Of a DNA stretch of 64,000 nt, positions 36,477 to 44,239 are shown piece after piece; position 1 is the first letter of the stretch, and each line of letters opens with the position of its first letter. The position numbers and the translations under genes are program-made. This stretch comes from Acidobacteriota bacterium (GTDB lineage Bacteria; Actinomycetota; Acidimicrobiia; Acidimicrobiales; Microtrichaceae), in NCBI GenBank assembly GCA_003577145.1, contig QEUP01000002.1:124001-188000 (forward strand), in the 5' to 3' direction. A model generated the notes under the pieces. The model was not told the DNA's origin, did not search any database, and saw only the letters and a program-made list of their open reading frames with translations.

Positions 36477-36866
36477 TCAGATCACCTCGACGTCGCAGCG
36501 GATGGCGGGGGCGTCGGCAAGTCGCTTGTCGCCGGTGAGCAGGCTGACGCGCAGCACCTCCGCGAGCGCGAGGTACGCGGCGTCGTAGACGGTGAGGTTG
36601 TGGCGCAGCGCCCAGCAACGATCCAGGAGCGGCAGGTGTGGGGCGCGCTCGAGCCTGAGTGAACCCAGGTCCTCCAATGCGAGCTTGGCTCGCCGTTCGT
36701 CGAGATCCCCTGTCGAGACGAACCGTCGCCAAGCCGACGCCACCTCGAGGTCGATCAGATGAGGAGCGACGAGTTGCTCGCCCCTGAGCCGCGTGCGGTT
36801 TCGGTCACCGTCAGGTCCGTCGTCGGCTAGTGCGGTGACGACGATGCTTGCGTCGACGACGATCAC
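36477..36866 (-). CDS. PIN-domain toxin (VapC-like)
   Basis: The 129-aa protein has the PIN fold: an N-terminal MIVVDASIVVTAL with the first acidic residue, HLIDLEVASAWRR, and TVYDAAYLALAEVL followed by LLTGDKRLADA. The four conserved acidic residues are all present, so the RNase active site looks intact. The GTG start at 36866 overlaps by four bases the stop of an antitoxin remnant, as in VapBC operons. With the antitoxin damaged, the toxin may be silent or controlled by another antitoxin. Confidence 0.82.
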   Translation of the reverse strand: MIVVDASIVVTALADDGPDGDRNRTRLRGEQLVAPHLIDLEVASAWRRFVSTGDLDERRAKLALEDLGSLRLERAPHLPLLDRCWALRHNLTVYDAAYLALAEVLRVSLLTGDKRLADAPAIRCDVEVI

Positions 36867-37054
36867 CGGGTGTTGCGGTCGGCGCGCACGGCCTTCACGG
36901 CCGATTCGAGTGAGACGTGCCCGCCGGCTCGGCCGCCGGCTCGGTCCAGCACCTCGTCGAGTGTCGGGGTGCTCGCGTCCTGTTCGAGTCGAGCCAGCAG
37001 ATACTCCTGGAGGTCAGGGTCCCGGAAGGCGTTTGGACGGATGCGTTCAGCTGG
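36863..37054 (-). pseudogene. VapB/FitA-like antitoxin, N-terminal half missing
   Basis: The open frame directly before vapC encodes DLQEYLLARLEQDASTPTLD, then a glycine-rich turn and SLESAVKAVRADRNTR. This is the C-terminal toxin-binding half of FitA-type antitoxins. The ribbon-helix-helix DNA-binding half is absent: upstream of about 37021 the frame runs into the 3' end of fetB with no ATG, GTG or TTG, and stops at TGA 37055-37057. A deletion joining fetB and the antitoxin gene explains this. Confidence 0.7.
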
Positions 37055-37829
37055 TCACGCGTGCCGGGGCCACCAACCGGTGATCGGGTGTGGTGAAGGC
37101 GCGCGAGGCGAACAGCCCCACGATCGTCGTGGTGACCGCCGCCGCCCCGAGGATGAGGAACATGATCGCCACCTGCACTTGGACGGCGTCGATCGGGTCG
37201 ACCCCGGCCAGGATCAGGCCGGTCATCGCCCCGGGGAGCACCACGATCCCGAGTGCCCGGGTCGCTTCGATCTGGGGGATGATCCCGAGCTGGATGGCGC
37301 GCCTGATCACCGGGCGGATGGCATCCCAGCGCGACTGCCCCAGAGCGAGCCTCGCCTCGATCTCGTCGCTTCGTTCCGCCACATCGCCGACCACGCTGCG
37401 AGCGGTCACCACCGTGGCGCGCATGGAGTTGCCGATCATCATCCCGGCGATGGGGATGAGCGTCTGTGCCTCGAGCGGGAACATCCCGGCGCCGAAGGCC
37501 ACCGCGAGGCACACCGCCACCGACGCGCCGTGGGCTACGAAGGCGACGGGAACGGCGTTCGGCAGCCGGCGGGCCTGTCGCCGAACGGTGAACGCCGCGA
37601 ACACGAGCATGGCGACGACCCAGATCCAGGACCAGATGAGGGGCTGGGACTCATCGAAGACGAGCGTCAGCGCCAGGCCCACCAGCAGGAGCTGTGCCAG
37701 CCCCCGAACCGAGCCAACGATCAGCTGCCATTCCAGCTTCAGGCCCTGCCACAACGACAGGGCGAGAGCGACTGCGACGAGACTGAGCGACAGCGCCAGA
37801 CCGGTCCAGCCGATGTCACTGGATTCCAT
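37047..37829 (-). CDS. fetB: FetB-type ABC transporter permease (UPF0014)
   Basis: The 260-aa protein has about seven helices and the UPF0014 signature IPIAGMMIGNSMRATVVTAR plus GIIPQIEATRALGIVVLPGA and MTGLILAGVDP. FetAB exports iron and protects against peroxide stress in E. coli; that is the family knowledge, and metal specificity here is not proven. The start overlaps the ATPase stop region by 14 bp. Its 3' end is fused to the antitoxin remnant by the apparent deletion. Confidence 0.82.
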   Translation of the reverse strand: MESSDIGWTGLALSLSLVAVALALSLWQGLKLEWQLIVGSVRGLAQLLLVGLALTLVFDESQPLIWSWIWVVAMLVFAAFTVRRQARRLPNAVPVAFVAHGASVAVCLAVAFGAGMFPLEAQTLIPIAGMMIGNSMRATVVTARSVVGDVAERSDEIEARLALGQSRWDAIRPVIRRAIQLGIIPQIEATRALGIVVLPGAMTGLILAGVDPIDAVQVQVAIMFLILGAAAVTTTIVGLFASRAFTTPDHRLVAPARVTS

Positions 37830-38532
37830 GGTCGTCTCCTTCCAGGTATTCCCTGACCAACTCAGTGGGTGAGCCCAAGACCTCGTCGAGGGGACCGTGC
37901 CGCACGACGCGGCCCTCCATCAGGACCACGATGTGGTCGGCGATGCGCCTCATCTGCGACAGGTCGTGGGTGACCCACACCACGGGGCATCCACCCGCAG
38001 CCGTCGACTCGGCGACTGACTCGATCGCCCGGGTGGCCTGGGGGTCGAGGGCGGATGTGGGCTCGTCCATGAGGAGGGTCTCGGGCCCGGTTATGAAGGT
38101 GCGGGCGAGGCACACCCGCTGCTGTTCCCCGCCGGAGAGCTCATCGGCGGTGCGGTCCAGAGCGCCGGCGTCGAGCGATGCCCGCTCGAGTGAGCGCTGC
38201 ATCGCCTCCTCGGAGGCGTGCGGGTCGGCGACCCGCAGGTTGTCCCGTACGGACCCGGCAAAGACGGTAGGGCGCTGGAAGACCATGCCGGCTCGCTGCC
38301 GCAGCACCAACGGGTCGAGCTCGTCCAGCGGTGTGCCCCGAAAACGCACCTCCCCCGAGGTCGGGACCTCGAGGCGGTTGCACAGCCGGAGCAGGGTTGA
38401 CTTGCCCGAGCCGGAGGGCCCGACGACAACTGTTGTGCCTCCGGCAGGGATGGCGAGGGTCACGTCTCGCAGGCGTAGGACCTCGCCGCTCGTCACCGAA
38501 ACGCGGTCGAAGTCGTACAGCGACGCGGTCAC
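37816..38532 (-). CDS. fetA: FetA-type ABC transporter ATP-binding protein
   Basis: The 238-aa ATPase has Walker A GPSGSGKSTLLRL (about residue 38), Q-loop, signature LSGGEQQRVCLAR and Walker B TLLMDEPTSALDP, all intact, with a switch histidine in VWVTHDLSQM. It overlaps the permease gene by 14 bp, and both form a two-gene exporter. Confidence 0.85.
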   Translation of the reverse strand: MTASLYDFDRVSVTSGEVLRLRDVTLAIPAGGTTVVVGPSGSGKSTLLRLCNRLEVPTSGEVRFRGTPLDELDPLVLRQRAGMVFQRPTVFAGSVRDNLRVADPHASEEAMQRSLERASLDAGALDRTADELSGGEQQRVCLARTFITGPETLLMDEPTSALDPQATRAIESVAESTAAGGCPVVWVTHDLSQMRRIADHIVVLMEGRVVRHGPLDEVLGSPTELVREYLEGDDHGIQ

Positions 38533-38579
38533 GCTGGGACGCTATCGGCTGCTCCGGGCGCGCGAGCACCACGCTCTGC

Positions 38580-39362
38580 TCAGCGAGATCCGCGCTTGCT
38601 CGTCGCGCCGAGATAGGCGGGGACCTCACCCCCGCCGTGCAACAGCAGCCGCCCGCCGCTCATGTAGCTCGCAAGGGGGGAGGCCAGGAAGAGGCAGGCG
38701 GCGGCGACATCGGCGGGGGTGCCCATGCGCCCCAGCGGGATGGTGCCGGCCACCGCAGCCACCCCTGACTCGTCGCCGTAGTGAAGATCGGCCTGCTCGG
38801 TCTCGATGAGCCCGGCAACCACCGCGTTGACCCTCACCTTCGGCGCCCACTCCACGGCCAGGGTCTCGGTGAGGTTGAGCAGGCCGGCCTTGGCCGCTCC
38901 GTAGGCGGCGGTTCCAGGCGAGGGCCTGATCCCGCTGACCGAGCCGACGTTGATTATCGAGCCGCCGTCGGGCTGTGACTGCATGACCAAGTTGCAGCGC
39001 TGGGCCACCTGAAGCGGGGCGATCAGGTTGAGCCGGATGATCGCCTCGTTGAACTTGGGTGACACCGTGGCGGTCTCGGCCTCGGGGCTTCCGCCTGCGT
39101 TGTTGATCAGCACGTCCACGCCGCCGAGCCGCTCTACCGCTGTGCCTACGAGCGCGTCGACCTGTTCCGGGTCGCGGACGTCGGCCGCGACGAAGACGGC
39201 CTGTCTCCCACCGACGGCGATCGGCTCCGTCGGCTCGTTGCGGCCGCACACGACCACTTCGGCACCGTGCTCCATGAAGGTATCGGCGATCGTCCGGCCG
39301 ATCCCTTTGGTGCCGCCGGTGATCACCACCGCCTTGCCGCTCAGTTCGAAAGGATCATCCAT
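38580..39362 (-). CDS. SDR-family oxidoreductase, divergent from echA20
   Basis: The 260-aa short-chain dehydrogenase has GGTKGIGRTIADTF as NAD(P) site and the catalytic S-Y-K residues in INVGSVSGIRPSPG and TAAYGAAKAGLLNL. In Mycobacterium tuberculosis an SDR (Rv3549c) is also divergent from echA20, so it may work on a C/D-ring intermediate. A longer frame to 39440 would translate the palindromic element; ATG 39362 is preferred because the protein fold begins there. Confidence 0.82.
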   Translation of the reverse strand: MDDPFELSGKAVVITGGTKGIGRTIADTFMEHGAEVVVCGRNEPTEPIAVGGRQAVFVAADVRDPEQVDALVGTAVERLGGVDVLINNAGGSPEAETATVSPKFNEAIIRLNLIAPLQVAQRCNLVMQSQPDGGSIINVGSVSGIRPSPGTAAYGAAKAGLLNLTETLAVEWAPKVRVNAVVAGLIETEQADLHYGDESGVAAVAGTIPLGRMGTPADVAAACLFLASPLASYMSGGRLLLHGGGEVPAYLGATSKRGSR

Positions 39363-39399
39363 GGGTCGGGCGCTCCCGGTGAAGTCGATCTGCTGGTTC

Positions 39400-39454
39400 T
39401 GTGAACGCGCGTGGCCCCTATAGGGGCCTTTTCGGTTCACAAAACGGGATTGTC
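39400..39454. repeat. 55-bp palindromic element, copy 3 (inverted)
   Basis: Same element in opposite orientation: TGTGAAC (39400-39406), the 16-bp palindrome (39413-39428), TTTTCG, GTTCACA (39435-39441) and the conserved extension to 39454. It lies between the divergent SDR and echA20 genes, where a terminator would have no gene to terminate. Confidence 0.85.
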
Positions 39455-39501
39455 GCAGGTGGCACCTGGGTGGGGGATGGTCTACTTTGCCATATCGAAA
39501 A

Positions 39502-39516
39502 CTGACGGACCATCAG
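39502..39516. promoter_or_regulatory. Candidate operator CTGACGGACCATCAG
   Basis: An imperfect palindrome (one mismatch between the two 7-bp arms) 81 nt before echA20. It matches the operator at 36125-36139 at 10 of 15 bases, including all outer positions. It is not the published KstR2 motif (ANCAAGNNCTTGNT). Confidence 0.5.
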
Positions 39517-39597
39517 AAACGGCGTTCGGCGTGCGACCTGCGCTGTCGCCTCGCCGGGGCGATCGTGGTGCCCATCCGTCAGGGAAGGATCGGGCCG

Positions 39598-40356
39598 ATG
39601 GCGACCACCGTGTCGATCGACAACCACATCGCCGAAGTGGTGATGGACAATCCCCCGGTGAACGCCTTGACCGTCGCGGGCTGGTTCGACCTTGCCGCCA
39701 AGATCGGTGAGGCGGGCCGGCGAGCCGAGGTGGGGGCGCTCGTCCTGCGTGCCGAGGGCAAGGGCTTCAACGCCGGGGTCGACATCAAAGAGATGCAGTC
39801 GACGCCGGGATTCGACGCGCTGATCGGCGCCAATCGCGGCTGCTATGCGGCTTTCGCGGCGGTGTACGAGTGCGAGGTGCCCGTGATCTGCGCGGTCCAC
39901 GACTTCTGCCTCGGCGGTGGCATCGGCCTGGTGGGCAACGCCGACATCATCGTCGCCGCCGAGGGCGCCCGCTTCGGGCTGCCCGAGGTGGATCAGGGCG
40001 CACTGGGCGCCGCTACCCATCTCGCGCGCCTGGTGCCGCAGCACAAGATGCGTGAGATGGTCTACACCGCCGAGCCGGTCACCGCCGAGGAGCTGCTCCA
40101 CTACGGCTCGGTGACCAAGGTTGTCCCCGTCGAGGGCCTCAGGGAGGCGGCGCTTTCGATAGCCCAGAAGATCTGCGCCAAATCCCGAACCGTCATCCGC
40201 GCAGCCAAGGAGTCCCTCAACGGGATCGACCCGATCGATGTCAAACGCAGCTACCGGTACGAGCAGGGCTTCACCTTCGAGCTGAACCTGAGCGGCGTGT
40301 CCGACGAGGCCCGCGACGCGTTCGTCGACAAGCGCCAAGCCGACTTCGACCAGTGA
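39598..40356 (+). CDS. echA20: EchA20-like crotonase (steroid D-ring cleavage)
   Basis: The 252-aa crotonase opens with MATTVSIDNHIAEVVMDNPP and has the oxyanion-hole segments AEGKGFNAGVDIKEM and CLGGGIGLVGNADI. EchA20 opens the last steroid ring (D ring) of HIEC-CoA in the HIP-CoA pathway. Assignment rests on the unbroken order echA20-ipdA-ipdB-ipdC, identical to actinobacterial steroid clusters. The stop overlaps the ipdA GTG start. ATG 39598 is used; the frame is open further back without a Shine-Dalgarno. Confidence 0.82.
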   Translation: MATTVSIDNHIAEVVMDNPPVNALTVAGWFDLAAKIGEAGRRAEVGALVLRAEGKGFNAGVDIKEMQSTPGFDALIGANRGCYAAFAAVYECEVPVICAVHDFCLGGGIGLVGNADIIVAAEGARFGLPEVDQGALGAATHLARLVPQHKMREMVYTAEPVTAEELLHYGSVTKVVPVEGLREAALSIAQKICAKSRTVIRAAKESLNGIDPIDVKRSYRYEQGFTFELNLSGVSDEARDAFVDKRQADFDQ

Positions 40357-41213
40357 GACCGGACAAGACCATGACCGAGGCCGACGTGGTGGCAGAGCTC
40401 CGCGACGGCATGACGATCGGCATCGGCGGCTGGGGTTCACGACGAAAGCCGATGTCGCTGGTGCGCGAGATCCTCAGGTCGGGCCTGCGCGACCTCACCG
40501 TGGTCTCCTATGGCGGTCCCGACGTCGGCCTCCTCTGCCGTGCCGGCAAGGTCAGCAAGGTCGTGACCGCCTTCGTGTCGCTCGACTCGATACCGCTCGA
40601 ACCGCACTACCGCGCTGCCCGCCAGAACGGCAGCATCGAAGCCGTCGAGCTCGACGAGGGCATGTTCCTCCTCGGTCTGCAGGCCGCTGCTTGGAGGGTC
40701 CCGTTCCTGCCCACGAGAGCAGGCCTCGGATCGGACATCTTGCGGCTGATGCCCGAGATCAAGACCGTGATCAGCCCCTACGACGACGGGGAGGAGCTGG
40801 TGGCTGCACCGGCGCTGAGCATGGACGCGGCGCTCATCCACATGAACCGCGCCGACGCCGCCGGCAACGGCCAGTTCCTCGGCGAGGACCTGTTCATGGA
40901 CGATCTCTTCGCCCGGGCCGCGGACCGGACCTACATGAGCTGCGAGAAGATCGTGGCGACCGAGGAGCTGTTGTCCGGAGCAACGTTCCACACGCTCAGG
41001 ATCAGCAGGCTGATGACCGACGGCGTGGTCGAACGCCCCGGCGGCGCGCACTTCACCGAGTGCGCCCCTGACCACCAGCGGGACGAGGACTTCCAGCGGC
41101 GCTACGCGGCAACGGCCGGTTCCGACGAGGCGTGGGAGGAGTTCCGTTCCGAGTACCTCGACGTCTCCGAGGACGAGTACCAGCAGCGCGTGCGAGGAGC
41201 CGGCGGTGACTGA
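40353..41213 (+). CDS. ipdA: CoA-transferase-like hydrolase, alpha subunit
   Basis: The 286-aa protein belongs to the class I CoA-transferase family. It shows GMTIGIGGWGSRRKPMSLVR near the start, and downstream VELDEGMFLLGLQAAAWRVP. IpdAB is the hydrolase that opens the C ring of COCHEA-CoA in steroid degradation; the pair lost transferase function but kept the fold and a catalytic glutamate. GTG 40353 overlaps the echA20 stop; ATG 40371 is an alternative. Its 3' end overlaps ipdB by 8 nt. Confidence 0.82.
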   Translation: MRPDKTMTEADVVAELRDGMTIGIGGWGSRRKPMSLVREILRSGLRDLTVVSYGGPDVGLLCRAGKVSKVVTAFVSLDSIPLEPHYRAARQNGSIEAVELDEGMFLLGLQAAAWRVPFLPTRAGLGSDILRLMPEIKTVISPYDDGEELVAAPALSMDAALIHMNRADAAGNGQFLGEDLFMDDLFARAADRTYMSCEKIVATEELLSGATFHTLRISRLMTDGVVERPGGAHFTECAPDHQRDEDFQRRYAATAGSDEAWEEFRSEYLDVSEDEYQQRVRGAGGD

Positions 41214-41964
41214 GGTGACCCGAGCCGAGGTCTGCGTCACCGCCATCGCCGAGTGCTTCCGGGGCGACGGGGAGATCCTGTGCAACCCGATCGGCAACAC
41301 GCCCCTCGTCGGGGGGCGGCTCGCCCGCTCGAGCTTCGAACCCGACCTCGTCATCACCGACGGCTTCTACATGCTGATCGCCGACACGCCACCCGTCGGC
41401 GAGACTGCTGAGCGGGTGATCGAGGCATACAACCCGTACCGCTCGATGTTCGACATCTTGTGGCACGGCAAGCGCCACGTGATGATGGGAGCGACGCAGC
41501 TGGACCGCTACGGCAACCAGAACATCGGCTGCATCGGTGACTGGCGAAGGCCGAAGGCGCAGCTCCTGGGCTTTCGCGGCGCGCCGGGGAACACCATCAA
41601 CCACACGACCAGCTACTGGGTACCCAAACACACTCCGAAGGTGTTCGTGGAGAGCGTCGACCTCGTGTGCGGCATCGGCTATGACCGTGCCCGAGAGCTC
41701 GGGCCGATCGCCTCGCGGTTCCACGAGATCAGGAGGGTCGTATCCAACCTGGGGGTGTTCGACTTCGAGACCGAGGACAACCGGATGCGGCTGCGGTCGG
41801 TCCATCCCGGTGTCACCGTCGGCGACGTCGTCGAAGCGACCGGCTTCGAGCTGGTGGTGCCCGAGCACGTGCCCGAGTCACGGCTGCCGGACGACGCCGA
41901 GCTCCGCTTGATCCGCGAGGTCATCGACCCCAACGGCTTGAGGGAAGCGGAGGTGACCGGTTGA
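41206..41964 (+). CDS. ipdB: CoA-transferase-like hydrolase, beta subunit
   Basis: The 252-aa beta subunit matches IpdB in length and in blocks such as ILCNPIGNTPLVGGRLARSS and RHVMMGATQLDRYGNQNIG, ending with GDVVEATGFELVVPEHVPE. It is inseparable in function from IpdA. The GTG start is inside ipdA's last codons and has AGGAG upstream; its stop overlaps ipdC. Confidence 0.82.
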   Translation: MTEVTRAEVCVTAIAECFRGDGEILCNPIGNTPLVGGRLARSSFEPDLVITDGFYMLIADTPPVGETAERVIEAYNPYRSMFDILWHGKRHVMMGATQLDRYGNQNIGCIGDWRRPKAQLLGFRGAPGNTINHTTSYWVPKHTPKVFVESVDLVCGIGYDRARELGPIASRFHEIRRVVSNLGVFDFETEDNRMRLRSVHPGVTVGDVVEATGFELVVPEHVPESRLPDDAELRLIREVIDPNGLREAEVTG

Positions 41965-43040
41965 GCGACGCCGGTCCCGCGCGCCATCCCGGTCTCCAGA
42001 CCCGCATCTGCGACCTGTTCGGGGTGCGCTACCCGATCGTCCAGACCGGGATGGGCTGGGTGTCGGGGGTCAGCCTGACGGCCGCCACGGCGAATGCCGG
42101 AGGGCTCGGCGTACTCGCCGGCGCGACCCTGACCTATGACGAGCTGCGCAAGTCGGTGTACGAGCTGAAGGACCGCACCGCTGCCCCCTTCGGGGTGAAC
42201 CTGCGGGCCGATCAGCCCGACATCGACGAGCGGATCGACCTCCTCATCGCCGAAGGCGTCCGGGTCGCCAGCTTCGCCCAGGCCCCCTCCGCGGACACCG
42301 TCGCCAGGCTCAAGGACCACGGCGTGCTCACCATGCCCACCATCGGTGCACGTCGGCATGCCGAGAAGGTCGCCGAGTGGGGAGTCGACGCTGTCATCGC
42401 TCAAGGCTCCGAAGGTGGTGGCCACACCGGCAACGTCCCCACGAGCATCCTGCTACCCCAGGTGGTCGAGGCCGTGGACCTACCAGTGGTCGCGGCCGGC
42501 GGGTTCTTCTCCGGCAGCGGTCTGGTGGCTGCCCTCGCCTGGGGTGCCGCCGGCGTGGCCATGGGCACCCGCTTCCTGCTCACACTTGAGAGCAGGGTGC
42601 CCGACGCGGTCAAGCAGCTCTACCTCGCCACACCGGTGACCGGCACCGTCGTCACCAGGGCCATCGACGGTTACCCCCAACGGGTGATCCGTACTCAGAT
42701 GGTGGATGAGTTGGAGAACGCATCGGGCCTGACCCGCCTGCCCCGAGCCGTCGCCAACGCCTTGAGGTTCAGGAAGCTCACAGGCACGTCGCTCAGGGAC
42801 CTCCTCCGTGAGGGGCTGGCCATGAGGAGGCATCAAGAGCTCACCTGGTCGCAGCTGGCGATGGCGGCCAACGCGCCGATGCTCACCAGGGCAGCGATGG
42901 TCGAGGGCCGCCCCGAGGTCGGCATCTTGCCCACTGGACAAGGAGTAGGCGCGATGGACGAGTTGCCCAGCGTCGAGGAACTGCTCGAGACCATGATGGA
43001 CGAGGCCGACGCGACCCTCAGGCGCATCTCGACTGGTTAG
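41961..43040 (+). CDS. ipdC: IpdC-type flavin-dependent reductase (NMO-like)
   Basis: The 359-aa TIM-barrel flavoprotein of the nitronate-monooxygenase/2-nitropropane-dioxygenase family carries VRYPIVQTGMGWVSGVSLTA and AVIAQGSEGGGHTGNVPTSI, and GGFFSGSGLVAALAWGAAGV as phosphate-binding region. IpdC reduces a ring double bond in the HIP-CoA pathway. Start TTG 41961 has a perfect GGAGGTGA Shine-Dalgarno and overlaps the ipdB stop (TTGA). Confidence 0.8.
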   Translation: MSDAGPARHPGLQTRICDLFGVRYPIVQTGMGWVSGVSLTAATANAGGLGVLAGATLTYDELRKSVYELKDRTAAPFGVNLRADQPDIDERIDLLIAEGVRVASFAQAPSADTVARLKDHGVLTMPTIGARRHAEKVAEWGVDAVIAQGSEGGGHTGNVPTSILLPQVVEAVDLPVVAAGGFFSGSGLVAALAWGAAGVAMGTRFLLTLESRVPDAVKQLYLATPVTGTVVTRAIDGYPQRVIRTQMVDELENASGLTRLPRAVANALRFRKLTGTSLRDLLREGLAMRRHQELTWSQLAMAANAPMLTRAAMVEGRPEVGILPTGQGVGAMDELPSVEELLETMMDEADATLRRISTG

Positions 43041-43072
43041 GACCCACCGGGGAGTGCTGGGATTGCGCACAG

Positions 43073-44233
43073 ATGGACCTGAGTTTCACCGCTGAAGAGG
43101 AAGCGTTCCGGGACGAGGTGCGGGCCTGGCTGGCGGCCAACGTGCCTCGGGAGCCGCTGCCGTCGGGCGATACCAGAGATGGCTTCGCCCGGCATCTCGA
43201 GTGGGAGAGGAAGCTCTTCGATGCCCGCTACTCGGTGGTGTCCTGGCCCGCGGAGTACGGAGGTCGAGATGCCAGCCTCATCGAGTGGGTCATCTTCGAG
43301 GAGGAGTACTACCGCGCCGCAGCACCCCAGCGCGTCACCCAGAACGGCATCTTCCTGCTCGCGCCGATCCTGTTCGAGGTCGGGACCGACTGGCAGAAGG
43401 ACCGGTATCTGCGGGCGATGGCCTCCGGTGAGGAGACCTGGTGTCAAGGTTGGTCCGAGCCCAACGCCGGCAGCGACCTGGCCGGCATCGTGTCCAAGGC
43501 GCGCCGAGTCGACGGCGGCTGGAGCCTCTCCGGCCAGAAGACCTGGACGACTCGAGGTGCCTTCTGCACCCACCTGTTCGGCCTGTTCCGCTCCGACCCC
43601 GAGGCGGGGCGCCATCGCGGCCTCACCTACTTCCTCGTCCCGCTCGACGCCGACGGTGTCACGGTCAACGGTGTGGGCAGGCTCGACGGCGACGAGGGCT
43701 TCGCGGAGGTCTTCTTCGACGACGTGTTCGTGCCGGACCGAGACGTTCTCGGTGGCGTCGACAACGGGTGGAGCGTCGCCATGACGACCACCAACTCCGA
43801 ACGGGGGCTGACGTTGCGCAGTCCGGGCCGGTTCATGGCGACTGCCGACCGCCTGGTCGACCTCTACCAGCAACGCCACGAGCTGGCGGACCCCGGCCTG
43901 CGAGACGAGGTCGTGCAGGCCTGGATGGGAGCGGAGGCTTACCGCCTCTACACCTGGCAGACGGTCACCAAGATGATCGAGGGTGGCGACATCGGTCCCG
44001 ACGCGAGCATCAACAAGGTCTTCTGGTCGGAGATGGACGTGAAGATGCACGAGACGGCCCTGGCGCTCCTGGGGCCGCTGGCCGAACTCGTCGACACCAG
44101 CTCGGAGGCCGTGGACAGGGGATCCTGGATGAAAGGCTTCCAGTTCGCGCTGTCGGGCCCCATCTACGCGGGGACCAACGAGATCCAGCGCAACATCATC
44201 GCCGAACGGGTCCTCGGCCTCCCGAGGAGATGA
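43073..44233 (+). CDS. Acyl-CoA dehydrogenase, FadE31-like
   Basis: The 386-aa enzyme has FAD-binding ETWCQGWSEPNAGSDLAGIV and SLSGQKTWTTRGAF, and a C-terminal PIYAGTNEIQRNIIAERVLG. It resembles FadE31 of the mycobacterial HIP-CoA pathway, from memory of that sequence. Such steroid ACADs usually work as heterotetramers with a second, shorter subunit, here the next gene. Start spacing is poor (GGGGAG 43049-43054 is far). Confidence 0.8.
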   Translation: MDLSFTAEEEAFRDEVRAWLAANVPREPLPSGDTRDGFARHLEWERKLFDARYSVVSWPAEYGGRDASLIEWVIFEEEYYRAAAPQRVTQNGIFLLAPILFEVGTDWQKDRYLRAMASGEETWCQGWSEPNAGSDLAGIVSKARRVDGGWSLSGQKTWTTRGAFCTHLFGLFRSDPEAGRHRGLTYFLVPLDADGVTVNGVGRLDGDEGFAEVFFDDVFVPDRDVLGGVDNGWSVAMTTTNSERGLTLRSPGRFMATADRLVDLYQQRHELADPGLRDEVVQAWMGAEAYRLYTWQTVTKMIEGGDIGPDASINKVFWSEMDVKMHETALALLGPLAELVDTSSEAVDRGSWMKGFQFALSGPIYAGTNEIQRNIIAERVLGLPRR

Positions 44234-44239
44234 TCGTCG

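Noticed and set aside
38580-39440. A start for the SDR at 39440
   Set aside because: It would translate palindromic element copy 3 into the N-terminus; the Rossmann fold begins a few residues after ATG 39362.
39441-39600. A KstR2 operator (ANCAAGNNCTTGNT) before echA20
   Set aside because: I read the whole interval on both strands and found no match; the CTGACG palindrome is the only plausible operator.
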